DNA of 64,000 nt from Nucisporomicrobium flavum (GCF_016464385.1 NZ_JADMLH010000001.1:581431-645430); one strand, 5' to 3'; counted from the stretch's first letter, positions 18,202 through 26,871 are shown. Numbers and translations are program-made. Notes: generated by a model not told the origin, from the letters alone.

Positions 18202-18756
18202 GACGGGGAGCCTACGTGCAAGCGCACCGAAGCCTCCACGGTCAACTACCGCACATCGGCATGAGCGTGCACTGGCGCGCTCGGCGCGTGCGATGTGGCT
18301 TCCGTGCCCGACCGCGGTGTCTGTTGCGAAGCCTTAGGTGTATGGGTTGGCGGCCGGTGGCGCGTCGCCGGACACCGGCGTTGTCATTTTCACCGGCCAG
18401 AAGGCCGCCCTGGGTCGGCTCCACAAGCACCGCACGCTGATCGTGACCCGTCTCCGACATCACCCTGGCCATCGACCTGGGCCACGGCGACGTCCGAGTC
18501 GTCTCGCGCACCAACAGCTGGCCGGTCCGGATTCCGGCGTCACACGAGGGCTCACGCACCCGCGGTGTCGGGCCGTGGACCGGGCACGAAACGCGCAGGA
18601 TCCGACGTATCCAGGGCTCCAGGAGCCGACCACGTTGGAGCTCACCTACCCCGCATGGTCAAACAGACGCCGCGGCTGACGCGATGACCCTGATCAGCCG
18701 GGGACTGTCGAACCATGGCATCTACGCGCGCTATCGGCGGCATTTGAGAACGTCTG
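18202..18756. other. Intergenic stretch without recognisable gene
   Basis: About 555 bp between the deaminase-ASCH gene and the membrane protein gene. Open frames here have poor codon position bias and no recognisable domain. No tRNA, IS end or clear terminator was seen. It may contain decayed coding sequence. Confidence 0.5.
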
Positions 18757-19755
18757 TTAGTCAATTTCTTCGGAACCCGACACGCAGATCTTCGAAGCAA
18801 TGGCAAACACTGCTGCCACCGCCGCGCCGGTCAGAGCGGCTATCGCAATGGCCGATATGCGGAGCCCACCGACCGACGAAGTCCCAGTAAATTCGCGACC
18901 CGGCAAGATTGCATCCGAAATGCCCACGACGGGCGATGAGTCTGAGGGAGGCGAACCTTGGGTGCGACCGAACCGAGACGAAGGTCGGGTGAGATTCGCC
19001 TGTTGCTTGCGGGTCAAGATCCTTGTCATGTTGGCGCGCAGCAAGGCGGCCGTCGTGCGGTGGTTCCGCAGCCCCGCGGCTAGCACGCCTAGGACTGGAA
19101 CGGCGAGGACAAGATTCACCTGGTTCGAGGTGAAGGCTGCGATCCATCCGGTGTGGAGCCGGCCATAGCAGAGCTGAAATGTGAACCCAGAGACTCCTAT
19201 AACAAGAATCACCGTGGTTCCGCGCAAGTCGACAACCATGCGCTTGACGTATTCACGTTGCACCAACCGCGCTTGACCACTGTATATTCCAGCCGCGACA
19301 AGCCGCCTGGCACGCCGAACCGAAGCGAAGACCGCGACGCCGAAGATCATGAACGAGGACCACCACGCCAGGGGAACGTGTCCTCTCGCTAAGCCGGTGA
19401 TCTTATATGCGAGGACGGCGAAGAGTAAGAACTCGGATAAGCTGAGGAGTAGTGGCAACAAGAGGTCACGGACTCCAGGCACGTGCGCTGGCAGCACGAT
19501 CGATCCGATCATGGTGCCTGCGTATGCGGTTGCCACCGAGAGTATGCTGGCAAGCCAAAGGACGCAGAGAACCGCAGTATCTCCGGAAGATGCACCTGTG
19601 GTGGCGAGTAGACTGGCGGCGCTGAGCCCGGCTGTGCCCAGGGCAACATTCACAGCGGTGATGTGGGACGCAAGATAATGTTCTGTCAGATATGTTTCGT
19701 GTCGCCGACTAAGAACTTCCGGGCTGACGGCAGGATCTATTTCCGCGCCATGCAT
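18757..19755 (-). CDS. Multi-pass membrane protein, function unknown
   Basis: A 332-residue integral membrane protein. Hydrophobic segments are seen at approximately residues 31-54, 62-88, 98-120, 130-150, 180-200, 215-233 and 300-322, suggesting seven passes. A long hydrophilic loop of about 60 residues (ANMTRILTRKQQANLTRPSS and onward) precedes the last helix. ATG at 19755 has GGAGGAGG just upstream, one of the best RBSs in the island; a longer frame upstream is less likely. Base composition is clearly lower in GC than neighbouring host genes (many ATA, AAG and TTG codons), consistent with horizontal transfer. No domain recognised. Confidence 0.7.
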   Translation of the reverse strand: MHGAEIDPAVSPEVLSRRHETYLTEHYLASHITAVNVALGTAGLSAASLLATTGASSGDTAVLCVLWLASILSVATAYAGTMIGSIVLPAHVPGVRDLLLPLLLSLSEFLLFAVLAYKITGLARGHVPLAWWSSFMIFGVAVFASVRRARRLVAAGIYSGQARLVQREYVKRMVVDLRGTTVILVIGVSGFTFQLCYGRLHTGWIAAFTSNQVNLVLAVPVLGVLAAGLRNHRTTAALLRANMTRILTRKQQANLTRPSSRFGRTQGSPPSDSSPVVGISDAILPGREFTGTSSVGGLRISAIAIAALTGAAVAAVFAIASKICVSGSEEID

Positions 19756-20065
19756 GGTGCCTCCTCCACCAGTTCGTTCCGGCCAAGATTCGACGTCTCG
19801 TGAGGTCACTTGTAGGCTTCGTCAGCCTTGCCGGTCGATAGCGCGCACGTTCGCGTAAGATGTGTCCATCAAAGCAGGTTGCGGTCCGAACTGATAGATC
19901 CGGACGGATATCACAGTATCCGCTCATCGGCAGAAGTGCGCATCCAGTGGGCATTCTCGGTCGACAAGGGTGCCTGCGGCCCGCCCGGCTACTCGGTCGC
20001 CCGATGGCGCTGGCGGCGCGGTTGAGGCCGGTGTGTGCAGTGGATGGTGCGGCAGTATGGCAGGC

Positions 20066-21103
20066 ATGGCCGTACGCAAAGTGATCATTGCCGGTGGTGG
20101 TGTCGCGGGGACCGCGACCGCGCTCGCCTTACTCAAAGCCGGCATCGAGGCCGAGGTGTACGAGGCGCATGCGTCCGGCGGCGCGGATGCCGGCGCGTTC
20201 CTTACCGTGATGCGCAACGGCATGGCCGCGCTGGCCGAAATCGGCGCAGCCGAGGCGGTGGACGCGGTTTCGTTTCCGGCGCGGGCGGTGGCGTTGCTCG
20301 ACGCTCAGGGCCGGCGGCTCGGACACCGGCCGATCGAGGGCCCTGCCCGATCTCTCACGCGCGCCGCGCTCTATCGGGCGCTGCAAGAGCTTGCGACCAT
20401 GCGAGGCATCCCAGTGCATCACGGCAAGCGGATGACCGGGGCCTCGAGCAGGCCCGATGGGGTCGAGGTCAGTTTCGCCGATGGCAGCCGAGTCAACGGT
20501 GACGTACTGGTCGGGGCGGACGGCGTCCATTCCCGGGCCCGTCGGCTCATCGATTCCCATGCGCCCGAGCCTCGCTACTCGGGGCAGCATGTGGTGTACG
20601 GCTACGCGCCCGGCAACCCGGCTGGCCTCGACCCGGACGAGTACTACATGGTTCGCGGCAGCCGAGCGTTCTTCGGCCTCACCGTGCCCGGCGGCGACGG
20701 CCGGACCTGGTGGTTCGCCCGCGTCCACGGCGATAAGCCGGCAGCGGGGCTCAGCCCGGATCAATGGCGCGACCTGGCCCTGCTGATGTGCCGCGAAGAC
20801 GCCACTCCCGTTCATGCGCTCATCGCTGCCTCCGGCCCGGACCTCGTGGGCAGCGACTCCTACGACATCCCGACGACCCCGCACTGGCACAACGCCCGCA
20901 TGGTCCTGACCGGCGACGCCGCCCATGCCGCGGTCCCGGCCGCCGCCCAAGGCGCCTCGATGGCCATCGAGGACGCCGTGGCCCTGGCCGCGGCACTACA
21001 CGACCACGACGACCCGACGACCGCCTTCGCCGCTTACGAACACCGCCGCCGTGCCGAGACGGAGGAGACCGTCGCCGTGAGCGCCAGGCTGAGTTCCCGA
21101 TGA
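20066..21103 (+). CDS. FAD-dependent monooxygenase, C-terminally short
   Basis: Class A flavin monooxygenase-like protein of 345 residues: VIIAGGGVAGTATALALLKA (residues 6-25), [19 protein letters not shown] (about 143-161), and MVLTGDAAHAAVPAAAQGAS (near 279-298). It ends soon after RRRAETEETVAVSARLSSR, whereas relatives usually continue for some 30-50 more residues; the C-terminus may have been lost or frameshifted. ATG 20066 is used; ATG 20057 is in frame. It is not closely related in detail to the monooxygenase at 12175. It lies in the island with no biosynthetic neighbours. Confidence 0.8.
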   Translation: MAVRKVIIAGGGVAGTATALALLKAGIEAEVYEAHASGGADAGAFLTVMRNGMAALAEIGAAEAVDAVSFPARAVALLDAQGRRLGHRPIEGPARSLTRAALYRALQELATMRGIPVHHGKRMTGASSRPDGVEVSFADGSRVNGDVLVGADGVHSRARRLIDSHAPEPRYSGQHVVYGYAPGNPAGLDPDEYYMVRGSRAFFGLTVPGGDGRTWWFARVHGDKPAAGLSPDQWRDLALLMCREDATPVHALIAASGPDLVGSDSYDIPTTPHWHNARMVLTGDAAHAAVPAAAQGASMAIEDAVALAAALHDHDDPTTAFAAYEHRRRAETEETVAVSARLSSR

Positions 21104-21212
21104 GCCGACCATGTTGGGCACCGCGCACGACCGGCGGCAGGAGAGTTGATCACCAGCGGCGAAGGATGAATCTGTAGACGTACATGTCCTCCCGCTCGTT
21201 TCCTACCTGCTG

Positions 21213-21329
21213 CTAGCTGCTTAATATCCCTTCCCGCTGGTACCCGGCCCTCAGAATCCGCAGCGCAGTGCCAACGTATCCGCGGCGCCGGTACTCAGGT
21301 GCGATCCAATAGCCGGTGTACGCGCTGGC
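21213..21329 (-). pseudogene. C-terminal remnant of a GNAT acetyltransferase
   Basis: On the minus strand a 38-residue stretch reads ASAYTGYWIAPEYRRRGYVG then TALRIL and ends at a TAG at 21213. This is motif A of GNAT acetyltransferases (Q/R-x-x-G-x-G/A acetyl-CoA loop as RRRGYVG). No N-terminal part or start is found in frame. It is probably a truncated gene. The rest of 21104-21800 contains nothing I can assign. Confidence 0.45.
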
Positions 21330-21803
21330 GCGCGAGTCCTGACCGCACGGGTCCTGACCGCGCGGGGATTGTGACCATTGTGGGCCGGCGCACGACGGGG
21401 ACCTACGGGGCCGGTACGGATCGCCGCTGAATGCCTAGACAGGGGCACCAACGTGCTTCCCCTCGATGCAGATCAGCTTCCTCAAGGTCGCGTGGCTCCT
21501 TCTGTGCGGCCGGACGGCGGCGCCGCGTTGGTGACCGAGCCCTGGATCATCACCGAGAACACCGACGGCCGCTTCACCGACTCGGTCCGAAACCGTCGCT
21601 GAGCTCAAGGCGTGGCTCAACGACAGCGTCCCTCACCTCGACCTTGCACTGGGTCGGGCCTGCTGCCGAGCCCGCTCGTAGCAAACAGTGTGCTCTCGTC
21701 GGCGCTCCTCACGGACCATGAACAGCTGATCTTCAATGTGGAGTGTCGCGTGCCTGCACGGATGGCTGATGGTGCTGTGGCGTCGTAGGGCAATGATGGT
21801 GTG

Positions 21804-22109
21804 ATGAAGCGACGACGAAGGGTGATCATTGGGATGGGGTTGACGGTCACAGCGGCTCTGGCGGTGGCCGCGCTGCTTTTTGGCCTGCGAGGGGTGGAAG
21901 CGGCGAGTTGGCTGGCCGGGGTGGCAAGTCTTGTTGTCGCGATCGCTGCGATGCTGCTGGCCCCGCCGTCTGTGCAGCCGGAAGAACCTGCGGCACCAGC
22001 GCCGAGAGGGTCCGTCACAGCATCGGGAGAAGGCTCGGTGGCCACCGGTGGAGACGTCAGCGGCATCGCCTCAACGGGTGATGACACGATCAATATTCAG
22101 CGGCAGTGA
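21804..22109 (+). CDS. Small two-helix membrane protein coupled to STAND gene
   Basis: A protein of about 101 residues: basic start (MKRRRR), two transmembrane helices (about residues 8-28 and 35-54), then a proline/glycine-rich tail. The tail contains GSVATGGDVSGIASTGDDT, and the next protein has nearly the same element near its N-terminus (GSITAGRDVSGIASTGPNA). Its TGA overlaps the GTG start of the STAND gene (GTGA), so the two are translationally coupled and probably work together. GTG 21801 is an alternative start. No known domain; membrane anchoring or sensing for the STAND partner is inferred. Confidence 0.7.
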   Translation: MKRRRRVIIGMGLTVTAALAVAALLFGLRGVEAASWLAGVASLVVAIAAMLLAPPSVQPEEPAAPAPRGSVTASGEGSVATGGDVSGIASTGDDTINIQRQ

Positions 22110-24571
22110 ATCTCTGGGGTCGCCGCGGCGCGTCCAACTCGGCGCCGGTGGGTCCGCCGGGTGTACCGGCATCCGAGAACGTGCCGACGGCGAACGTGCC
22201 AGCTGCAGAGGGTGGGCCTGGTTCGATCACCGCTGGACGGGATGTCTCCGGTATCGCGTCGACCGGTCCGAACGCGACAAACATGCAGCTCAACGCCGAG
22301 CATGCGACGGTGCTACCGCCGGAGGCGCTGGTTGCGCCCGCCCAGGTAAAGGTTCCGGTCGGAGTGATGAACCTGCCGGCCCGCCCGCAGGTGTTCGTCG
22401 GACGCTGCGATGCCCTGGGCGCGCTGGACTCCGCGTCCGCGCATACGGGTCTGATGGCTGTGCAGGTGGTGCATGGCCTGGGCGGTATTGGCAAGAGCAC
22501 GTTGGCGGCCCGCTGGGCCGACCGGCAGGCCGGCACCTATTACCCGATCTGGTGGATCACGGCCGACTCGGTGGCCGCATTGGACGCTGGCCTGGTAGCG
22601 CTCGCCGCCGCCTTGCAGCCAGCATTGGCTGGGGTGCTGGCCTCGGAGGTATTGCGAGAGCGGGCTGTGCAGTGGCTGGCCAGCCACGACGGGTGGCTAC
22701 TGATCCTGGACAATGTCAACGACCCCGACCACATCACTGACCTCGTCGGACGACTGCCCCGAGGACGCATCGTCATCACCAGCCGCCGAGCCAACGGATG
22801 GCCCGACCAGGTGAGCGCTATGTGCCTGACCGTCCTCGATGAGGACGAGGCCGTCGATCTGTTGACGGCAACCTTGGCCCGCGCGCAGATCAGCGCCGCC
22901 CGTGAGGATCTGGTCGCGGTGTGCACCCAGCTCGGTTGCCTCCCGCTGGCGGTGCAACAGGCCGGCGCCTACCTCTCGCAGACCGGCATCACCGCACGCG
23001 ACTATCTCGACCTGCTGGCCCGCTACCCGGCCGTCATGTACGGCGAGGGCGACGAGGGCCGTGCCGGTTGGCAGACCATCGCACGGCTGTGGCGTGTCAC
23101 CCTCGACCGGCTTACGGATGACCCGCTGGTCGGGCAGGCACTGCGAGTGCTCGCGTTCTTTGCTCCAGAGGTGATCCCCCGCCGCTTGCTTCTCCCGCTG
23201 GGTGAGGCGCCGGCGGTTGCCCGCGCTATCGGCAGGCTAGCCGCGTACAACATGATCACCGTTGACTCCGCTGCTGGCACCCTCACTGTGCACCGTCTAG
23301 TGCAGGCCCTGGCCCGCACCTCCGACGAGCACGATCCACACCGGCTGTCCGCCGACATCAACGCCGCGCACGCCATCGCCACCGCCACCTTGACAGAGGC
23401 TCTGCCGCAGGACCATGCCCATCCGGCGAACTGGCCCGAGTACCGGACCCTCCTGCCGCACCTCGACGCCCTCGTCGCCTGCACCCACCCCAACGCCGAC
23501 AACGTCGGCACGGCGTGCCTGCTAATCCGGGCCGGACTGTTCCTCCAGACTCAGGGCAATCTTGCTCGCGCCACCGAATACCTGTACCGCGCTCATACCA
23601 GCAACCACCGCCTTCTCGGCGAAGAGCACCCGGACACCGTCACCTCGATGAGCCACCTCGCCGGCGTCTACCAAGCGGCCGGCGACTTGCACTCGGCGAT
23701 CCCTTTGTTCGAGCGGGCCCTAACCGACCGGCGCAGGTTTCTAGGCGATGAGCACCCCGACACGTTGACCGCGATGAACAACCTTGCCCGCGCCTACAAT
23801 TCGGCTGGGGACCTGGACCGGGCGATCCCACTGTACGAACAGACACTCACCGACCGGCGCCGGGTCCTGGGCGATGATCACCGGCATACGCTGACCTCGG
23901 CGAACAACCTCGCCTACGCCTACCGAGCGGGCGGGGAACAGGCCCGGGCGATCCTGCTGTACGAGCAGGTCCTCGACGATCGCCGCCGGCTGCTGGGCGA
24001 GGACCACCCGGGCTCCCTCACCTCCATGAACAACCTCGCTTACGCCTACCAGGCACGCGGCGACCTGAACCGGGCGATCCCGCTGTACGAACAGACACTC
24101 ACCGACCGGCGCCGGGTCCTCGGCGACGACCACCCGCAGACGCTGACCTCGGTGAGCAACCTCGCCCGGGCGTACGAGGCCGCAGGAGACCACGGCCGAG
24201 CGATCCCGCTGCAAGAACAGGCCCTCACCGCGCGCCACCGGGTCCTCGGCGACGACCACCCGGACACCCTGAACTCGATGAACAACCTCGCCCACGCTTA
24301 CCAGACGGCCGGTGACGTGAACCGGGCGATCCCCCTGTACGAGCAAACCCTCACCGACCGGCGCCGGGTCCTCGGCGACGACCACCCACAAACGCTGAAC
24401 TCGATGAACAACCTCGCCCACGCTTACCAGACGGCCGGTGACCTGATCCGGGCGATCCCCCTGTACGAACAGACACTCACCGACCGGCGCCGGGTCCTCG
24501 GCGACGACCACCCAGACACGAAAGCCGTGCAGAAGGATCTTGATGCACTCCTCCGAGACCAGCGTGAGTGA
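22106..24571 (+). CDS. STAND NTPase (NB-ARC-like) with C-terminal TPR repeats
   Basis: An 821-residue signal-transduction ATPase. A low-complexity N-terminus carries the DVSGIASTG element. The NTPase core has Walker A HGLGGIGKSTLAARWA (near residue 128), Walker B GWLLILDNVND (near 197), the sensor segment GRIVITSRR and the GLPL-like LGCLPLAVQQAGAYL (near 274). A winged-helix-like part follows. From about residue 480 kinesin-light-chain-type TPRs repeat every 42 residues with the pattern NNLA-AY...GD-RAI-LYEQTLTDRRRVLGDDHP. STAND proteins oligomerise on ligand binding and often act in defence or development. No N-terminal effector domain is obvious, so the small membrane protein encoded upstream may serve that part. 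Confidence 0.88.
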   Translation: MNLWGRRGASNSAPVGPPGVPASENVPTANVPAAEGGPGSITAGRDVSGIASTGPNATNMQLNAEHATVLPPEALVAPAQVKVPVGVMNLPARPQVFVGRCDALGALDSASAHTGLMAVQVVHGLGGIGKSTLAARWADRQAGTYYPIWWITADSVAALDAGLVALAAALQPALAGVLASEVLRERAVQWLASHDGWLLILDNVNDPDHITDLVGRLPRGRIVITSRRANGWPDQVSAMCLTVLDEDEAVDLLTATLARAQISAAREDLVAVCTQLGCLPLAVQQAGAYLSQTGITARDYLDLLARYPAVMYGEGDEGRAGWQTIARLWRVTLDRLTDDPLVGQALRVLAFFAPEVIPRRLLLPLGEAPAVARAIGRLAAYNMITVDSAAGTLTVHRLVQALARTSDEHDPHRLSADINAAHAIATATLTEALPQDHAHPANWPEYRTLLPHLDALVACTHPNADNVGTACLLIRAGLFLQTQGNLARATEYLYRAHTSNHRLLGEEHPDTVTSMSHLAGVYQAAGDLHSAIPLFERALTDRRRFLGDEHPDTLTAMNNLARAYNSAGDLDRAIPLYEQTLTDRRRVLGDDHRHTLTSANNLAYAYRAGGEQARAILLYEQVLDDRRRLLGEDHPGSLTSMNNLAYAYQARGDLNRAIPLYEQTLTDRRRVLGDDHPQTLTSVSNLARAYEAAGDHGRAIPLQEQALTARHRVLGDDHPDTLNSMNNLAHAYQTAGDVNRAIPLYEQTLTDRRRVLGDDHPQTLNSMNNLAHAYQTAGDLIRAIPLYEQTLTDRRRVLGDDHPDTKAVQKDLDALLRDQRE
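23636..24517 (+). repeat. Seven exact-length 126-bp tandem repeats encoding TPRs
   Basis: The TPR part of the STAND gene consists of seven units of exactly 126 bp, beginning at 23636, 23762, 23888, 24014, 24140, 24266 and 24392. The last units are nearly identical at DNA level (for example CTCACCGACCGGCGCCGGGT recurs), which points to recent duplication or gene conversion. Copy number may vary between strains. Confidence 0.9.
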
Positions 24572-24610
24572 GTACTGAAGAGCCGACCACGGGAGCGACG
24601 GCACTCAAGA

Positions 24611-24635
24611 GATTCGAGTTTCGACCACTCGAATC
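24611..24635. promoter_or_regulatory. Perfect inverted repeat after the STAND gene
   Basis: GATTCGAGT (24611-24619) and ACTCGAATC (24627-24635) form a 9-bp perfect inverted repeat with a 7-nt spacer; a further half-site GACTCGAAA starts at 24642. It could be a terminator without U-tract or an operator. The surrounding 24572-25052 has no gene I can support; a weak 89-codon frame at 24636-24905 has no recognisable domain or RBS. Confidence 0.4.
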
Positions 24636-25052
24636 GTGGGTGACTCGAAAATAGGCAGTGAGTGGGCAGGCGGCAACGCCGGGCGTAGCCCTGGTGGGGC
24701 TTTGGCTGGCCGTAGGCCGCTATCCGAGGGCTGCTTCGGTGTGCCGGCCGACGACATGGAGGTTCGGACCTTAGCCCGAGCAGGTATTGTGCGCGGGCGC
24801 CAACTGGTTACTTTGACGGTGCGGAATCCGGACTCCGATGCGCATATGCGGATCAGGCACTTCCTCGGAGGTAGCACTTTCAACTCGGACTACCGTCCCC
24901 TCTGATCTTGGCGCCAGGCATAGGAGTACCGCACTATTCTCGGCACGAGCGTGCGTCGGGCGCGCCCCGCCGCTCCGCGTGACGGCTCGTCGCCGGCCGC
25001 TGAGCGCGGTTGGCGGCAGAAGAGGACGCTTCTGCGGGCTGCGTCGTCGTTT

Positions 25053-25973
25053 TCAGCAGACGGACTTGTTGTCAAGGTCGTAGCGGTCCGCTGCATCCCA
25101 CATCGAGACGAATTGCTCATAGAAGTAGTCGAACCACACCTCGTCGCGAGAACGCTCCACCCGGAAGGTGGGCCGCAGGTGGTGCTCACCGTGAAACGAC
25201 CCGAGCCGCATCTCCATCCGACCTGTATCGAGGCCCGGGTCGTAGGCATACAGCGTGTAGGGAGCCAGGTAATCAATCAATCGGACCTCAAGACCATTGC
25301 CCGATTCGGCGACTTCCCGCAGGATCCTCAGGTTGTTCGTGAGCTGCTCCTCCTGCTGCCGTAGGCCCAGGCCCAGCGGCCCGGCACGCAGAACCGACAT
25401 GTCCATCGCGGCGCTGCCGGGCTTAATCAGGAGGATTCGCACGGCGCACTTGTTCGTGACGGCACGTCGCAAGGATTCCTGGAGGTAGGGGATGTGTCGG
25501 GACAGGGTCGTGCCTAACAGCCAGACCTGCTCCCGAGCGTTGGCGACGCTGCGATAAATCTCGTCGACGTCGTCGGTTTCGACGAAAAAGCTGTGCGCAG
25601 GGACCGGACCGGTGGCCCGATCGGCGTAGCCGCGTTGCCTAGTACCCGGCTGGGCGGCCATGACGCGTTCGAGCGCGTCGAGCCACGCGCTCACTAACAT
25701 CTCGTCCTGAACTCTCATCGCGGCCAGGAAGCCGCGCAGCAGCTGGGCGCTTGGCGGTCGTTTGCCTGACAGGGCGTCGCCCACCGTCGCTCTGCGCATC
25801 GGCAGGCCGCGGTTCATGCCCCAGGTCTCCAGGTCCCGCACCGAGAGAGATTCGCCGGCCTGGTTCAGCTGCTTCATGCATCGGGCCAGTTCGGCGGGGG
25901 TCGTGACGGTGGCGAGTTGCTCGGCGTCCGGAGCCGTGATCTTCACGTTTGTTGCTCTACGTTCGTCAGTCAT
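25053..25973 (-). CDS. HTH protein with C-terminal DUF5919/PLD-like domain
   Basis: A 306-residue protein. The N-terminal 95 residues look like an XRE-type HTH region (TTPAELARCMKQLNQAGESL, LSGKRPPSAQLLRGFLAAMR). The C-terminal 170 residues (about 130-306) contain EQVWLLGTTLSRHIPYLQES, AVRILLIKPGSAAMDM and GSFHGEHHLRPTF, a layout seen in DUF5919-type proteins distantly like phospholipase D folds. No HKD motif is visible. ATG 25973 gives MTDERRATNVK; a longer frame upstream is low complexity. It is inside the island. A ligand-sensing regulator or NAD/nucleotide-linked sensor is possible; no function is proven. Confidence 0.65.
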   Translation of the reverse strand: MTDERRATNVKITAPDAEQLATVTTPAELARCMKQLNQAGESLSVRDLETWGMNRGLPMRRATVGDALSGKRPPSAQLLRGFLAAMRVQDEMLVSAWLDALERVMAAQPGTRQRGYADRATGPVPAHSFFVETDDVDEIYRSVANAREQVWLLGTTLSRHIPYLQESLRRAVTNKCAVRILLIKPGSAAMDMSVLRAGPLGLGLRQQEEQLTNNLRILREVAESGNGLEVRLIDYLAPYTLYAYDPGLDTGRMEMRLGSFHGEHHLRPTFRVERSRDEVWFDYFYEQFVSMWDAADRYDLDNKSVC

Positions 25974-26011
25974 GGCGCTCAACGTAGCCAGCGCAGAGCC
26001 GCCCGCCACCA

Positions 26012-26085
26012 TGCGCCGGACGTTCCTCGGGAGCCTCGGACTTGCGCCGGACGTTCGGACACTCGCCGGACGGTCCGGACACACC
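26012..26085. promoter_or_regulatory. Iterated CCGGAC motifs upstream of the HTH gene
   Basis: TGCGCCGGACGTTC occurs at 26012-26025 and again at 26043-26056, 31 bp apart (three helical turns). TCGCCGGACGGTCCGGAC follows at 26063-26080. The array begins about 40 bp upstream of the start of the HTH gene on the minus strand and could be its operator. Inference. Confidence 0.4.
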
Positions 26086-26221
26086 ACGGAGTAGCTCGGA
26101 CGGCCAGACAGCTGGTGTCCGGCGCCCGGCCAATGTGGCTCGACGTCCGCCGTTTCAACCCTGTCTGGCGTGATCGGACAGGCCTGCTTGAGCTCCTACC
26201 CGGATCGAGGAGGAGTGAGGC

Positions 26222-26542
26222 ATGCGCTACCCAGGCGAACTCGAACAGATAGTGCTCATTCTGCAGCAAGTTTACGGCGACGTGATCGTCGCGTTGATGT
26301 CGCAGCCATCGGTTATTAGGTACCTGGTGTATGCCACGATCGCTGTGCGTCTCGTAATCGCGCTACTGCGCTTTGAACAGCAGATCACACGCCTTCTGTA
26401 CGGCTTGCGGAACCGTCACCCGTCGTGCGTTTGTGGGTGCGCCGCAGTTGCCCGCGACGCCGGTACTCTGAACACCCTGTCCGTGCAAGATTCCACGTCA
26501 GGTATGGGCGCCGCCACCACCACCGATATAGCTGCTGATTGA
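26222..26542 (+). CDS. Small membrane protein, function unknown
   Basis: A 106-residue protein with one clear hydrophobic helix (about residues 35-50, LVYATIAVRLVIALLRF) after an amphipathic N-terminus (LEQIVLILQQVYGDVIVAL), and a Cys-containing middle (CVCGCAAVARDAG). ATG at 26222 follows GAGGAGGAGTGAGG, an excellent RBS, which is the main reason to accept it. Composition is less GC-rich than the host. No family recognised. It is the last gene-like feature before the right repeat; 26543-26782 shows nothing else. Confidence 0.55.
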   Translation: MRYPGELEQIVLILQQVYGDVIVALMSQPSVIRYLVYATIAVRLVIALLRFEQQITRLLYGLRNRHPSCVCGCAAVARDAGTLNTLSVQDSTSGMGAATTTDIAAD

Positions 26543-26782
26543 AAAAGGACGCGGGCAGGCACGCCGGACAGCCGCGAACGCAGCCGGTAGCTCGTTCGGT
26601 CCGGGTGCCCGTCCCGCGCCAAACACCGTGTCTCCGAAATTTGGTTATCTGCCGTGCCGTCTTGGCGGCGACATGAGACCCTTGCCAAATGTCTTTCAAG
26701 ATCAAGTGAACTCACATCGCCAGATCCGGACACCGGTCCGGCCGACAGGCACCACTCTGCGTAGTTGATCGGAGTGCCGCGT

Positions 26783-26871
26783 GCTGGCACCCGGACGCCG
26801 AGGCGTCCGCCGTCCCGGACGCGGACGTGCAGATGAGCGGGGACGTCGCCGTCAAGCGGTGAGCCACGCCC
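26783..26871. repeat. Right copy of 89-bp direct repeat (orphan methyltransferase 3' end)
   Basis: This copy matches 16085-16173 at 88 of 89 positions and carries the last 80 bp of the methyltransferase coding sequence with its TGA (26860-26862), but the rest of that gene is absent upstream. Host-like sequence leading to the VOC gene follows directly. Confidence 0.95.

Larger units (their letters stand above)
16174..26782. mobile_element. Putative 10.6-kb genomic island between direct repeats
   Basis: The segment between the two copies of the 89-bp repeat differs from its surroundings. Coding density is low, there are several stretches of 400-700 bp with only gene remnants, base composition is visibly less GC-rich around 18.7-20 kb and 26.2-26.8 kb, and the genes are of conflict/defence flavour (SUKH-like, STAND-TPR, HTH sensor, deaminase-ASCH, membrane proteins). 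Removing it would place the methyltransferase directly before the VOC gene at 26923. No integrase, transposase or tRNA was found, so the mechanism of entry is unknown and it may be a decayed element or a recombination product. Confidence 0.65.

Noticed and set aside
17035..18264. A 409-codon plus-strand frame opposite the deaminase-ASCH gene
   Set aside because: It is the antisense shadow of a gene with clear domains; its translation has no motif.
18202..18756. Open frames of 105-130 codons between the deaminase and membrane protein genes
   Set aside because: They lack RBS and domains and overlap each other in several frames.
23636..24517. Regular repeats that might be taken for a CRISPR array
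   Set aside because: The units are contiguous, 126 bp, in frame and encode TPRs; there are no spacers.
24636..24905. An 89-codon plus-strand frame after the STAND gene
   Set aside because: No RBS, no domain, poor codon bias, and the minus strand is equally open.
16174..26782. Search for integrase, transposase, IS ends or tRNA as part of the island
   Set aside because: None seen on either strand, so the island is called on the direct repeat and composition only.
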